From the NCBI RefSeq assembly GCF_022397955.1, contig NZ_JAKEUQ010000034.1:1-33454 (forward strand): 33,454 nucleotides of DNA, in the 5' to 3' direction. The notes under the pieces are model-generated. The model did not search any database. It worked only from the letters and a program-made list of their open reading frames with translations, and was not told the DNA's origin. Each line of letters begins with the position of its first letter. The first letter of the stretch is position 1. Of the stretch, positions 1 through 8,349 are shown in pieces. The translations under genes were made by a program, and so were the position numbers. The stretch is from Vibrio sp. Isolate32. GTDB lineage: Bacteria > Pseudomonadota > Gammaproteobacteria > Enterobacterales > Vibrionaceae.

Positions 1-150
1 ATACTCATGGATAGCCTCGGCCTCAAGACCACAAGGGCATTTTGCCTCAGAGTTAGGTTTAAGAGTCAGGGTAATAAGTGATGCTGTCTGGTGAGACTTT
101 ACTATTTTAAAGCCTTCCCAGAATGAAGATAGGAAAGTATGATTCGGCAT
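1..150 (-). CDS. ISL3-family transposase, N-terminal 50 codons (cut by window edge)
   Basis: Reading the minus strand from an ATG at 148-150 gives 50 open codons that run off the left edge. The peptide begins MPNHTFLSSFWEGFKIV and ends with CPCGLEAEAIHEY. A short basic and aromatic start followed by a Cys-rich zinc-ribbon patch is typical of ISL3-family transposases, which go on to a DDE catalytic domain that is not in the window. The family call rests on this N-terminus only. The element is probably intact beyond the edge, because no stop or frameshift is seen. Confidence 0.6.
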   Translation of the reverse strand, partial: MPNHTFLSSFWEGFKIVKSHQTASLITLTLKPNSEAKCPCGLEAEAIHEY

Positions 151-152
151 GG

Positions 153-212
153 AAACGGTAGTTTGTGTATGATTTTTGTTTGGCGACTAAACCCTATCAC
201 TTACTACCGTTT
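153..212. repeat. Short inverted repeat near the ISL3 element end
   Basis: AAACGGTAG at 153-161 is the exact inverse complement of CTACCGTTT at 204-212. It lies just upstream of the ISL3-type transposase start and before a T8 run. It may be part of the element's terminal region. The true terminus and target duplication cannot be set from this sequence alone. Confidence 0.35.
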
Positions 213-247
213 TTTTTTGTTTTTAGTTCCCGCTAATCCGCGATGAA

Positions 248-695
248 CCAAAAATAAGCGTGGGAGGCCACGTCGGTTCAGTGATTTAGCCATCACGACA
301 GCACTTATGGTTAAGCGAGTTTTTTATGCCACTAAGAGCGCTGCAAGGGATTATCGACTCAATATTCAGACTTGCCCATGTTCCATTAAGTTGTTCACAT
401 TACACCTACATCAGTCATTGAGCCAAGCTAGTTGAGATCTCGTTTAAGACCATAACGAGAGGAGCAATATAGTACCTAGCTATTGATGCTACTGGCATTA
501 AGGTTTGTGGCGAAGGGGAATGGAAAGTTAAAAAAACAAGGGACGGATAGCAAGCGTAGAGGCTGGCGTCAGCTGCATATGGCACTCGATAAAAGCACTC
601 ATGAAATCATTGCAGCCGAGCTAAGTTTATCGACGGTTACAGTTACAGTTGGAGAAGTGCTCTCGAACTTACTGAAACACGGTTTGCCCAAGTGA
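248..695 (+). pseudogene. IS5-family transposase remnant with two frameshifts and two stops
   Basis: Three reading frames together give a recognisable IS5-family transposase. Frame one (about 248-325) reads KRGRPRRFSDLAITTALMVK. Frame two (about 326-535) reads PLRALQGIIDSIFRLAHVPL and then DATGIKVCGEGEWKVKK. Frame three (about 535-695) reads QGTDSKRRGWRQLHMALD and then HEIIAAELSLS. The first shift is near 325. The second falls in an A7 run near 530, where A6 would keep frame. Within frame two there are a TGA at about 419 and a TAG at about 470. A six-base duplication (GTTACA twice) inserts two residues near 640. The 5' end and everything after about 675 are missing, so the gene is dead. Confidence 0.8.
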
Positions 696-882
696 TTCGC
701 TTGTTATCAATGTGATATATTCATATCGTACATTTGAGGTACTCGAAAGGTGGATAACTGGTCATCATAGGGAACTCTGTATACTGATAGTTGAACGGAT
801 ACCATTACGTGAGCATACCGCTTCAACCAGTGACTCGCCAAAGTTAATCTGACGCTCACCAAAACGTGTCAAAATTGGTCGC

Positions 883-1440
883 TTATAGATTCAGTGAACG
901 GATGATTTTCCTCACTTTACCTTCCGGTGTTGTCTCGATGATATAGCCTTTTTTATCATCGAACATTTCACCATCAATAAAATGCCATCCATTTGGTTTC
1001 TTTATGATTTCCTTAGGGAAGTTCTCATCAAACATAGAATGATTTGGATAGACCGTTTCGATAGCTTCGAATAGCAGTTGCGCTTGGTCTTGATTCGCTA
1101 GGGTGAAGTCTTCTTTTAAGCACATTGTTAATTCCGGCAGTGGCTGAGTCGTAAACGGTTCAGTGACGGTACCTAATACACCTTTTTGTGAATAGAAACG
1201 GTATGAGCCTGAACTGCTTTCACTACCATCTGGAGACTTGATATAAGGCGTCGCGCTGTAGAATTCACAGTCAAAGACCATTTTTTGAATAATGCTGCTT
1301 TGCGGAGCGACCTGAATATCAATCCAAGAACTCACCTGAGATTGAATCTTTTTTATCGTTTCTTGCTTATCCGTATCAGCAAGTAATGGTGCTGAAAATA
1401 AAGCAGACGTAGCCAGTAACAGTGAAAGCGGTTTATTCAT
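883..1440 (-). CDS. Putative exported protein of unknown function
   Basis: A 185-aa protein with a typical Sec signal peptide: MNK, a hydrophobic stretch LSLLLATSALFSAPL, and a likely cleavage after LLA at about residue 21. The mature part is soluble, with two cysteines (in VFDCEFYS and in LTMCLKED) that could form a disulfide. It should therefore be periplasmic or secreted. I recognise no domain. It is monocistronic and faces the IS5 remnant. The only Shine-Dalgarno-like AGAGGG lies about ten bases before the ATG and sits inside a small palindrome. Confidence 0.75.
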   Translation of the reverse strand: MNKPLSLLLATSALFSAPLLADTDKQETIKKIQSQVSSWIDIQVAPQSSIIQKMVFDCEFYSATPYIKSPDGSESSSGSYRFYSQKGVLGTVTEPFTTQPLPELTMCLKEDFTLANQDQAQLLFEAIETVYPNHSMFDENFPKEIIKKPNGWHFIDGEMFDDKKGYIIETTPEGKVRKIIRSLNL

Positions 1441-1444
1441 TTTA

Positions 1445-1457
1445 AGAGGGTCCCTCT
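1445..1457 (-). promoter_or_regulatory. Palindrome covering the ribosome-binding region of the exported protein gene
   Basis: AGAGGG-T-CCCTCT is a perfect 6-base inverted repeat directly before the start codon at 1440. In the transcript it could hide the purine-rich ribosome-binding site, or it could be an operator. The effect is inferred. Confidence 0.3.
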
Positions 1458-1927
1458 AAGGAGTGATTAAATGACAGATTACAAAGCGATCTATTTATGT
1501 TGTGAATGTTACTTGAAGTGGTAATGACTTAATAGGAAGGAATGGGGGGCAAAAAGGAAAGTGCTGATGAGTGAAACAGGTGTTCGGTTTCCTTTAGTGG
1601 TCAGTCGAAGTTTCTGGTTTTTTAATCTGAATGGAGTCTATTTATTGGTTTTATAAACTGATACGTGACTGGTTAAAAGATGGTTGATTTGATTGTTTTT
1701 TGTAAATAATTTTAATGTAAGCGTGGGTAAGAAAATAAAGCAAGTGTAAGCGATTAGGTTGGGAGGCGACATTACATGCAATCGGTGTCATTTTGCGGAG
1801 CCTATATAAATCGGAGCTTACAGACGACCTACTGTCTAATTTTGTAAACGTAGATGTACAAATACGATTATTATGTTTTGCGTATGGTAAAGCCTTGACT
1901 CTAATAACAATATTGATGATATATGAC

Positions 1928-1941
1928 CAGTATATATACTG
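1928..1941. promoter_or_regulatory. 14-bp palindrome upstream of the response regulator
   Basis: CAGTATATATACTG is a perfect palindrome about 30 bases before the regulator start. Many OmpR-type systems are autoregulated, so this could be an operator. It has the half-sites in the opposite sense to a LexA box (CTG..CAG) and is not one. OmpR-family sites are normally direct repeats, so a different protein could bind here. Confidence 0.35.
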
Positions 1942-1972
1942 CCCACGCTTTTAATAAATACTGGTGATAGAT

Positions 1973-2662
1973 ATGTCGAAAACCAAAGTACTCATTGTCG
2001 AAGATGACCAAGAGATTGCTCGTTTAACCACACTCTACCTAGAAGCGGAAGGGTATGAAGTGAGCGTCGTTCATGAGGGAAACTTGGCACTTGAAGCTAT
2101 CCGAAGTATTGAACCTGATTTAGTGCTGTTGGACCTTATGTTACCAGGTATGAGTGGCGCACAAATCTGCCGAGAGGCTCGTGAGTTTTACAATGGAATG
2201 ATCATAGTGCTGACTGCCTCTGCAGATGAAATGAGTGATGTAAGCTTGTTTAAGTTCGGTGCTGATGATTATGTGGCTAAGCCGATACGAGGGCATGCAT
2301 TGCTAGCGCGAATAGAAGCGTTGTTGCGTCGAGCTGCTCCTACAACAACAGTTCAAGAGACCAATCCTGAACAACAGTGTGATATTGTGATCAACAGTGC
2401 GGCTCAAAGCGCCACTTTGTATGGGCAGAACCTCAGGCTTACCTCTGCTGAGTTTGAAATCTTAAACCTTCTCGTTAATAACATCTGTCAGGTCGTGACT
2501 CGCGATCAATGCTGCCAGTTGTTCAGAGGGATTGATTACGCCTTTAACGATCGTTCGATTGATATGCGTGTATCAGGTTTGCGTCGTAAGTTGCGTATTC
2601 ACGCAAAAGACAAGCAGTTGATCCGCACAGTTCGCAACAAGGGGTACATGCTGGTTGCGTAA
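1973..2662 (+). CDS. OmpR/RstA-family response regulator
   Basis: A 229-aa two-domain response regulator. The receiver domain (about 1-120) has the acidic pair D11/D12, phospho-acceptor D54 in LVLLDLMLPG, T81 and K103 in ADDYVAKP. The C-terminal winged helix (about 130-229) ends with IRTVRNKGYMLVA, the standard OmpR-type wing. The sequence resembles E. coli RstA (CREAR, DRSIDMRVSGLRRKL). It would bind DNA when phosphorylated by the kinase encoded next. The start could also be the GTG at 1964; the ATG at 1973 is chosen because it places the core beta strand at the usual distance. The kinase follows within 35 bases, so the two are one operon. Confidence 0.88.
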   Translation: MSKTKVLIVEDDQEIARLTTLYLEAEGYEVSVVHEGNLALEAIRSIEPDLVLLDLMLPGMSGAQICREAREFYNGMIIVLTASADEMSDVSLFKFGADDYVAKPIRGHALLARIEALLRRAAPTTTVQETNPEQQCDIVINSAAQSATLYGQNLRLTSAEFEILNLLVNNICQVVTRDQCCQLFRGIDYAFNDRSIDMRVSGLRRKLRIHAKDKQLIRTVRNKGYMLVA

Positions 2663-2693
2663 GTTCATTAATGCGAAACTTCGCTCTGTTTCG

Positions 2694-4009
2694 ATGTTTG
2701 CTCGTTTATACCTTGGTATCGTGACTGGGATGTCGGCAACGATATTTTTGTTTTGAACCTTGGTGAGGGGCACATGCGACGAACCGAGATCGAAACCTTC
2801 CTCAATGATGGCATCTACTTTGCGGAGCAGTATGTTCGTCAGCACAACCAAACAGACTCACTCTATAAAGAACTCGATAGAACAGGTTACCAACAATTTT
2901 ATATCTTCAATTTACGCCTGTTGGAGAATTGGTCGGGCGAAGCGCCTTGCCAACGATGTGAGTTGTACACCACCTTGAACGGGGTGCCGATTTATCTAAG
3001 TGACAACAATCTTTATTCGGCAGTCTTTCAGTTGCCAAATTCTCGATTTAGTTTTGCATTCAGTGAAGTAGGGGACTTTTTCTCTCCTGATATTGAATGG
3101 TATGAAGATTCAGAACGTCACTTTTTGTTTGGACTGTTACTGGCAGTCATTGTGGCAATTGGAGCAAGTGTTTACTTACCTGTGAGGCGTTTTCAAGAAA
3201 GAATCGAGTTGCTCGTTGAAAAGCAAAAGCAGTTTGGTAAGGGAAAGCTCAGCACTCGCTCTGACTTGGACGACATCCATCCGGTATCTGATTTGGCCAG
3301 CAGTTTTAACTTCATGGCGGAAGAGATCGAGAGCAAAGTCAAACAAAGCCATATCTTCGCTCAAGCAATTCCACATGAAGTACGTACTCCGTTAAGTCGT
3401 ATTCAATTGGCGACGGATATTTTAAGAAGAGGGGCACCAGAACCACATCAAGCGCTCTTCGATGATATTGATACCTACATAGAGGATATCAACGATCTCA
3501 CATCAGAAATTATCATGTTGTCGAAATTGAATGTTATGGATAACTCGTTCTTTGAACTGGTAAAAGTAAGAGCTAACCTGTTTGAGTATTGTGTAGATAG
3601 GATTCGCTATTCAGAATTGGATAACGTGGCTTTCGACTCGAAAGTTCAGAAAAACTGCGCGATAAAATGTGATTGCTCAATGGCGCGCTTGGTGTTTGAT
3701 AATATTCTTAAAAACGCAGGTAACTACACGCAAGATAAAGTGTGGATGACGTTGGATGAAAACTCAGAAAACTGGTTAGTGGTGATTGAAGACAATGGTT
3801 TTGGAATACCAGAGAATAAGCGTGATGAAGTATTTCTTCCGTTCTCTCGACTAGACTCAAGCAGAACGTCGACTACAGGCGGCTTAGGATTAGGTCTTGC
3901 AATTGCAATCTCAGCAGCCAAAAAGCTATCTTGGGATATTAAACTCGACGACAGTAATCACGGCGGTGCTAAGTTTAGTATCGTGATTCCTAAGGTTGAT
4001 AAGTTGTAG
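2694..4009 (+). CDS. RstB-like sensor histidine kinase with an apparent frameshift after TM1
   Basis: Frame one, from ATG 2694 (or TTG 2655), gives a first membrane segment MFARLYLGIVTGMSATIFLF and then TGA at 2754. The rest lies in another frame, open from before 2753 to 4009: NLGEGHMRR, a periplasmic sensor with a CQRC pair, a second membrane segment (about 3119-3180), HAMP, the phospho-acceptor helix IPHEVRTPLSRIQ (His codon 3374-3376), N box DNILKNAGNYT, G1 EDNGFGIPE and G2 GGLGLGLAIA. Adding one T in the TTTT run near 2751 would fuse the frames into an RstB-like kinase. Translation from ATG 2774 would give the catalytic part with only one membrane segment and no TM1. This could be a real mutation, a phase-variable tract or a sequencing error. 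Confidence 0.8.
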
Positions 4010-4038
4010 TTTAAGGTTTGTTCTAGTTTTAAAAATAG

Positions 4039-4067
4039 CAAAGCCATGGCCTAATGCCGTGGCTTTG
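4039..4067. terminator. Bidirectional terminator between kinase and acetyltransferase genes
   Basis: A stem CAAAGCCA-GGC with loop CTAAT pairs with GCC-TGGCTTTG, flanked by A-rich sequence on the left. It sits between two convergent genes and can serve both. Confidence 0.7.
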
Positions 4068-4097
4068 TCATATTCTCAATAACAGAATAATTACAGC

Positions 4098-4634
4098 TTA
4101 CTGCTTAGAGCGATGAAGGCCATAAATAGCGTGGTCAACGATACGACCATTCAAATTCTCATTACGCGTGATGATACCCTCTAAGGTGAAATGTAAGCGC
4201 TCACAAACCTTGCGGCTGCTTTGGTTACCCGTTGCGGCTGATATCTCGATCTTTTCCATATCTAACTCATTGAAAGCAATATCAATCAATTTCTGGACAA
4301 CGCGCGTCACAATCCCCTTTCCTTGATATGTCTCTGATAACCAATAGCCTATCGTCACCTTTTGCTTATCATGATCAATGGTATTGAAACTACAGTTACC
4401 GACGATGTTGTCTTGGTACACGATGGCACAGGTCATACTTTTACCTTCTGCATGATCGTGTAATGAGCGCTGAACGAAGAGCCTAAAATCTTGTTCGGTT
4501 TTACAATGTGGCGGCCATGCAAGCCACTGACTTAAATACTCATTTTGACTTTGTGAGATTTCCGCGTAGTGAGAAGCGAAACTTTCTTCAACTAAAGCGA
4601 TAGACAATTCCTCATCGATAACTGTTTTAAACAT
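4098..4634 (-). CDS. GNAT-family N-acetyltransferase, RimJ/RimL type
   Basis: A 178-aa protein starting MFKTVIDEELSIALVEE. The GNAT fold is visible: the strand VGNCSFNTID, then VTIGYWLSETYQGKGIVTRVV, whose YQGKGI is the acetyl-CoA pyrophosphate loop (Q/RxxGxG/A type), and later SSRKVCERLHFTLEG, the typical distal helix-strand. This pattern fits RimL/YdaF-type enzymes that acetylate protein N-termini or small amines; the substrate is not inferable. The open frame extends upstream to 4799, but AGGAAA stands seven bases before the ATG at 4634 and homology-like sequence begins there, so I chose that start. Confidence 0.85.
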   Translation of the reverse strand: MFKTVIDEELSIALVEESFASHYAEISQSQNEYLSQWLAWPPHCKTEQDFRLFVQRSLHDHAEGKSMTCAIVYQDNIVGNCSFNTIDHDKQKVTIGYWLSETYQGKGIVTRVVQKLIDIAFNELDMEKIEISAATGNQSSRKVCERLHFTLEGIITRNENLNGRIVDHAIYGLHRSKQ

Positions 4635-4879
4635 GCATTTCCTTTTTTTATTTGACTGGTCAGTTGAGTGGATTTTAATCGGAAAAACATAATGTCGCAT
4701 GTTTTTTAATATGCAACCATTAGTAGTACAATTTTTCTGTGATACGTTAGTTCTATCACGAAACTCATTAAACCTTACATTAGTTATGTATATAATCATT
4801 CACTATGCATTAGTATTGATACCTTAACGGCCGATGGTAAGGCGAGTATTATTGTAAGTATGACTGAATAAGCGGATGT

Positions 4880-5461
4880 TTTGCTGAGTTTATTGCAAAT
4901 CTCGTGGATACCAAGAGCTCGTTTACCTTTAAGCATTCGTTAAAGTTTGGCCAGCTTTCAGAATACCTCGCCAAACAGCTAGGTTATTCATACGCCACTC
5001 AGCGTAAACTCTATTTATCCTGTTTGGTAAACGATATCGGTAAGTTACAAACCCCAGGTTACATTCTCCACAAACCGGATTTACTCACTAATGAAGAGCA
5101 TTGCTGTGTAAAGCGTCATGCCAAAGACACAAGGTTCGCACTTTAGTAGCTGTTTAGCTCACCTCAGACCTGTGAGTGGGCGTCTAATCACCACGAAAGG
5201 CTAGATGGTTCTGGTTATCCAATGGAAAAAACGGCTGAAGACTTGGATCAACCCAATAGAATTGTTGCTGTGGTGGATGTGTTTCAAGCGCTAATTCAGT
5301 ATCGCCCTTATCGTGCAGGTATGACATTAGAAGAGACTCTCACCATTTTGACGGACTGCGTTGATAACTTTAAGTTGGATAGAGAAGTGTTTGAGTCCCT
5401 CAATAAACAAGTGCAATATTGCTTTGAATTATCAACAGATAAAAGAATGTACGCGTTTTAA
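4880..5461 (+). pseudogene. HD-GYP domain (c-di-GMP phosphodiesterase-like) pseudogene
   Basis: One frame from about 4880 to 5461 matches the HD-GYP pattern: FAEFIANLVDTKSSFTFKHS, then LSCLVNDIGKLQTPGYIL, RHAKDTRFAL, then HHERLDGSGYP and ADVFQALIQ-like VVDVFQALIQYRPYRAG. Two adjacent in-frame TAG codons at 5144-5149 split it, and the frame resumes without a shift. The metal-binding HD of the HDIGK motif reads ND, so the domain would be inactive even if read through. The N-terminal sensor part is absent. HHE and GYP motifs are intact, so decay may be recent. Confidence 0.8.
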
Positions 5462-5529
5462 CGCCATTGATGTTTTCGAGGTGTGATACCTTAACTCATA
5501 TTCGAAGAGAAATGGCTAAGCATCAGAAT

Positions 5530-5561
5530 AGAAAAGCGATAGCCTAGGCTATCGCTTTTCT
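5530..5561. terminator. Strong bidirectional terminator
   Basis: AGAAAAGCGATAGCC is followed at once by its exact inverse complement, giving a 16-bp perfect stem with A and T flanks. It lies between the HD-GYP remnant (plus strand) and the PTS operon (minus strand). A G9 run follows at 5564-5572. Confidence 0.8.
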
Positions 5562-5595
5562 ATGGGGGGGGGTTACCAAGAGCTTGAGATCGAAA

Positions 5596-6045
5596 TTAGT
5601 AATGCTTTAAGATCTCGATGATCTCTTGCCCTGTTTCTGCAGCGATAATAGCGTCAATGTCATCATCATTTTGGAACAGCTCAGATAGCGCCATGATGGT
5701 ATGGATATGGCTATCTGAATCCATTGCCGCCAGAGTGATTGAAAGGTAAACGTCGCCGTTATCTTCCGACTCTAAATCAACACCTTTTTTGAATACAGTC
5801 ACCTGTAGTGATGCTTCGTTTACACCATCTTCAGGACGAGCGTGAGGCATTGCAATCTTTGGAGCTAGAACATAGTACGCGCCGATGTCCCTGTGCTTTT
5901 GTTTGATGGCTTCAACGTAGCTTGCTTCAATCTTGTTGCTCGCTAGTAGTGTTGAACATGTCACATCAATCGCAGCATCAACCGTTAGGTTTTCTTGAGA
6001 GTTGATGATAACGCCTTGGTTACCGACTAAATCGAATAAACTCAT
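5596..6045 (-). CDS. PTS EIIA component, ascorbate/mannitol-type fold (UlaC-like)
   Basis: A 149-aa soluble EIIA protein. It receives phosphate from HPr on a histidine and passes it to EIIB. The active site is H68 in KIAMPHARPEDGV, the typical motif of the mannitol/fructose/ascorbate EIIA group. Its ATG overlaps the stop of the EIIC gene as ATGA, which implies translational coupling; this is why MSLFDLVG is chosen over an in-frame ATG four codons upstream. It is the last gene of a IIB-IIC-IIA operon. The substrate is assigned by the IIC family only. Confidence 0.85.
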   Translation of the reverse strand: MSLFDLVGNQGVIINSQENLTVDAAIDVTCSTLLASNKIEASYVEAIKQKHRDIGAYYVLAPKIAMPHARPEDGVNEASLQVTVFKKGVDLESEDNGDVYLSITLAAMDSDSHIHTIMALSELFQNDDDIDAIIAAETGQEIIEILKHY

Positions 6046-7298
6046 GAAACAATCCACCCCAGAATCAGACCAACCACACCGAAGTCGAAGTCAGCAAATG
6101 TTGTTGCTTCAAGGCCAAGTCCGCCAAGAACAGGAAGCAGTAGCATAGGTAAGAAAGAGATACATAGGCCTTGCGTGAATGAACCTAGAATCGCACCACG
6201 TAGACCGCCAGTTGCATTACCGTAAACGCCAGCTGCACCACCTACGAAGAAGTGAGGAACTACGCCCGCTACAATAATTGTCCAGCCAAGTGCGCCTTGT
6301 ACTGCCATTGCTAGTAGGCCAGCAGCGAAAGAACAAAGGAAGCCAATAAGTACCGCATTAGGTGCTACAGGGAATACCATAGGGCAGTCTAGAGCTGGTT
6401 TTGCGCCTGGTACTAGCTTGTCTGAGATACCTTTAAATGCAGGAACGATTTCAGCAATTAACATCTTCACACCTTGCAGTACGATGTAAACACCGCCGGC
6501 AAACACAAGAGACTGCATGAATGTGAACACAACCCAGTTTTGACCATTTGAAACGATTTCTACGAACTCGCCGCCCGCGATAATAGACGCAAGCATGAAG
6601 AAGATAGCCATAGTGGTTGCTACAGCTACAGGTGTATCGCGCAGGAACATCAAGCTTTTTGGAACTTGGATGTCTTCAGTTGTTTTCGATGTGTCGCCGA
6701 ACTTGCTACCAATAAAGCCGGATACGATGTAAGACAACGTTGAGAAGTGCCCGATAGCCAGTTGATCTGTACCCATGACTTTTTCTGTGTACTTTTGGCC
6801 CAGAGCTGGCATCACAACCATCAATGTACCTACAATGATCGAGCCGATTGCGACGAGAACTGTACCCTGAATGTTCGCTGTAGACAGGATAACTGCAACC
6901 AGCATAGACATGAACATTGTGTGGTGACCCGTTAAGAAAATATATTTTAGAGGTGTTAAACGAGCCAATAAAATATTCACAACGAATGCGAAGAACATAA
7001 TTAGAGCCATTTCATAACCGAATGCTTCTTGTGCTAATGCTACAATTGCTTCGTTATTTGGAATAACACCACTTACGCCGAATGCTTCAGTAAATACTAC
7101 TGAGAAATTATTTAGAGCACCAACTAGGGCACCAGCACCAAAACCTAAAATAAGGAAACCCATTACGGTTTTAATTGTGCCTTTAAGAATGGTAGAAATA
7201 TCTGCTTTCTGTGCAATCAAGCCAATGAAAGCAATTAAACCCACCATGATTGCTGGCTCTTTTAATAAGCCAAGCATAAACTCGAAAAAGTTTTGCAT
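6042..7298 (-). CDS. PTS EIIC component, ascorbate type (UlaA/SgaT family)
   Basis: A 418-aa polytopic membrane protein with about ten or more hydrophobic segments. It starts MQNFFEFMLGLLKEPAIMVG and has the UlaA-type stretches GFLILGFGAGALVGALNNF, TPLKYIFLTGHHTMFMSM and PHFFVGGAAGVYGNATGG. UlaA forms the translocation channel for L-ascorbate. AAGGTC precedes the ATG by seven bases, and the IIB gene ends ten bases upstream. No ulaD, ulaE, ulaF or ulaG gene is in the window, so the sugar acid moved and its later metabolism are uncertain. Confidence 0.88.
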   Translation of the reverse strand: MQNFFEFMLGLLKEPAIMVGLIAFIGLIAQKADISTILKGTIKTVMGFLILGFGAGALVGALNNFSVVFTEAFGVSGVIPNNEAIVALAQEAFGYEMALIMFFAFVVNILLARLTPLKYIFLTGHHTMFMSMLVAVILSTANIQGTVLVAIGSIIVGTLMVVMPALGQKYTEKVMGTDQLAIGHFSTLSYIVSGFIGSKFGDTSKTTEDIQVPKSLMFLRDTPVAVATTMAIFFMLASIIAGGEFVEIVSNGQNWVVFTFMQSLVFAGGVYIVLQGVKMLIAEIVPAFKGISDKLVPGAKPALDCPMVFPVAPNAVLIGFLCSFAAGLLAMAVQGALGWTIIVAGVVPHFFVGGAAGVYGNATGGLRGAILGSFTQGLCISFLPMLLLPVLGGLGLEATTFADFDFGVVGLILGWIVS

Positions 7299-7308
7299 AA
7301 TTTTGACC

Positions 7309-7578
7309 TTACATGAAAGTTTTTAGTTGTTCTTCGATTGATGCTTTGTCAAAAATATTTTGTAGACTGATGATGTTTTCTTTACCAGCTTCTTTTAGTT
7401 GATTCGCAACGTCAGTTGCAGCAACCCAGATATCCGCAGTGCTTGATGCTGCAGAAGATAGATCTTCGTGATCAACTTCAGCTTCAAAACCAATTTTCTT
7501 AGCAACATCTTTCACTGCCATTTCCATCATTAGAGAAGTACCAAGGCCGTTACCGCAAACTACAAGAATCTTTTTCAT
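7309..7578 (-). CDS. PTS EIIB component, ascorbate type (UlaB-like)
   Basis: An 89-aa cytoplasmic EIIB. The phosphorylated cysteine is C8 in ILVVCGNGLGTSLMMEM, the P-loop of the UlaB/GatB-type EIIB group. It accepts phosphate from EIIA and gives it to the substrate bound by EIIC. It is the first gene of the IIB-IIC-IIA operon. The promoter should lie in 7579-7863. Confidence 0.87.
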   Translation of the reverse strand: MKKILVVCGNGLGTSLMMEMAVKDVAKKIGFEAEVDHEDLSSAASSTADIWVAATDVANQLKEAGKENIISLQNIFDKASIEEQLKTFM

Positions 7579-7579
7579 A

Positions 7580-7791
7580 ATATTTGTCTCGATTGGATTT
7601 TAAGGTTTGAGAAACTTCGTTCTCTTATTGTTTGGGGGCATATTAATGGAAATATTGAGATTTCAATAAGACCTGAGTCACAAAGTCAAAATGAGATTGT
7701 GATTCAGATCTCTTTAAGTTGCGCGGAAAATTCAGAGTGGGATCTTGATCAAATTAAGTTTTCGCTTGAATATGCAACGTCTTTTATTTAG
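7580..7791 (+). other. Unassigned open frame opposite the PTS promoter region
   Basis: A plus-strand frame stays open for about 70 codons up to TAG 7789-7791 and reads like protein (WGHINGNIEISIRPES, then SEWDLDQIKFSLEYATSFI). It has no ATG, GTG or TTG start in a sensible place. It could be the tail of a lost gene or chance. The 5' part overlaps the ulaB-like leader antisense. Confidence 0.15.
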
Positions 7792-7863
7792 AAAGGATGG
7801 AGGATCTTTATTTGGATATTAGAATATGGATCTTGAAAGGTTTAGCTAAGATTAAATATTGAA

Positions 7864-8349
7864 TTAATCGTATCGACCGTAGTCGGTAAGCATTTTCTTA
7901 AGCATGCTATTAACGTCTTTGGTCTTTTTACTTCTTTTAGTTAGCTGGCTTAGAGAGGTTGGTTTTGATGCTTCAAGTTTATCTTCATCAATATCTTCAA
8001 CTTTGTCTTTCATTTTTTGTACTGCTGGCAATAGCATTCTAATTTCTTCATTGTCAGCATTAGTTAACACGACAATATTTTCAGACTCAACTTGAGTAAT
8101 GGTTAATATTCCGTGTTTAACCGATTCAACCTGTTCGCCAATCATAATTGACTCAGGAGCAACCGAACGATCAGTCAGCTGACCTGTACGTAATTTCGCC
8201 GCACTAATAGATCGAATATTTCCGGTGTTTTCAAACGCGACGATAACAGTATGAGTATTATAATATTCAACTACTGTCACATAACCATGTCTATTTGTTT
8301 TGAATTTAGCTCCAATGTTCATATCGTGCGGAGCTTCCATTTTCTTCAC
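7864..8349 (-). CDS. Unknown protein with two short beta-rich repeats
   Basis: A 161-aa soluble protein, GTG start with AGAGAGG six bases upstream. Residues about 11-60 (IGAKFKTNRHGYVTVVEYYN and on to LRTGQLTDRS) resemble the small beta domain that accompanies phage HNH and AP2-type DNA-binding proteins (pattern G..F.T..G...V..Y.....V.V.F..TG, then L..G...D). Residues about 69-106 (IGEQVESVKHGILTITQVE) look like a second, diverged copy. The C-terminal 45 residues are Lys/Ser-rich and charged (LTKRSKKTKDVNSMLKK). A nucleic-acid-binding role is possible but is only inference. It lies 286 bases upstream of the PTS operon, in the same direction, and may regulate it. Confidence 0.75.
   Translation of the reverse strand: MKKMEAPHDMNIGAKFKTNRHGYVTVVEYYNTHTVIVAFENTGNIRSISAAKLRTGQLTDRSVAPESIMIGEQVESVKHGILTITQVESENIVVLTNADNEEIRMLLPAVQKMKDKVEDIDEDKLEASKPTSLSQLTKRSKKTKDVNSMLKKMLTDYGRYD

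Larger units (their letters stand above)
1441..1972. other. Intergenic region between divergent exported protein and response regulator genes
   Basis: About 530 bases without a convincing gene on either strand. It is AT-rich, especially 1620-1740, and must hold the promoters of both flanking divergent genes. The clearest elements are the palindromes at 1445-1457 and 1928-1941. No RNA gene was recognised. Confidence 0.5.

Noticed and set aside
765..884. Minus-strand open frame of about 39 codons after the exported protein gene
   Set aside because: No start codon in a sensible place, bounded by stops, no recognised similarity; probably chance.
1928..1941. LexA (SOS) box
   Set aside because: The palindrome is CAG-N8-CTG, the inverse of the LexA consensus CTG-N10-CAG.
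5564..5572. G9 run as a phase-variable tract
   Set aside because: It is outside any coding frame, after a terminator; no gene start depends on it.
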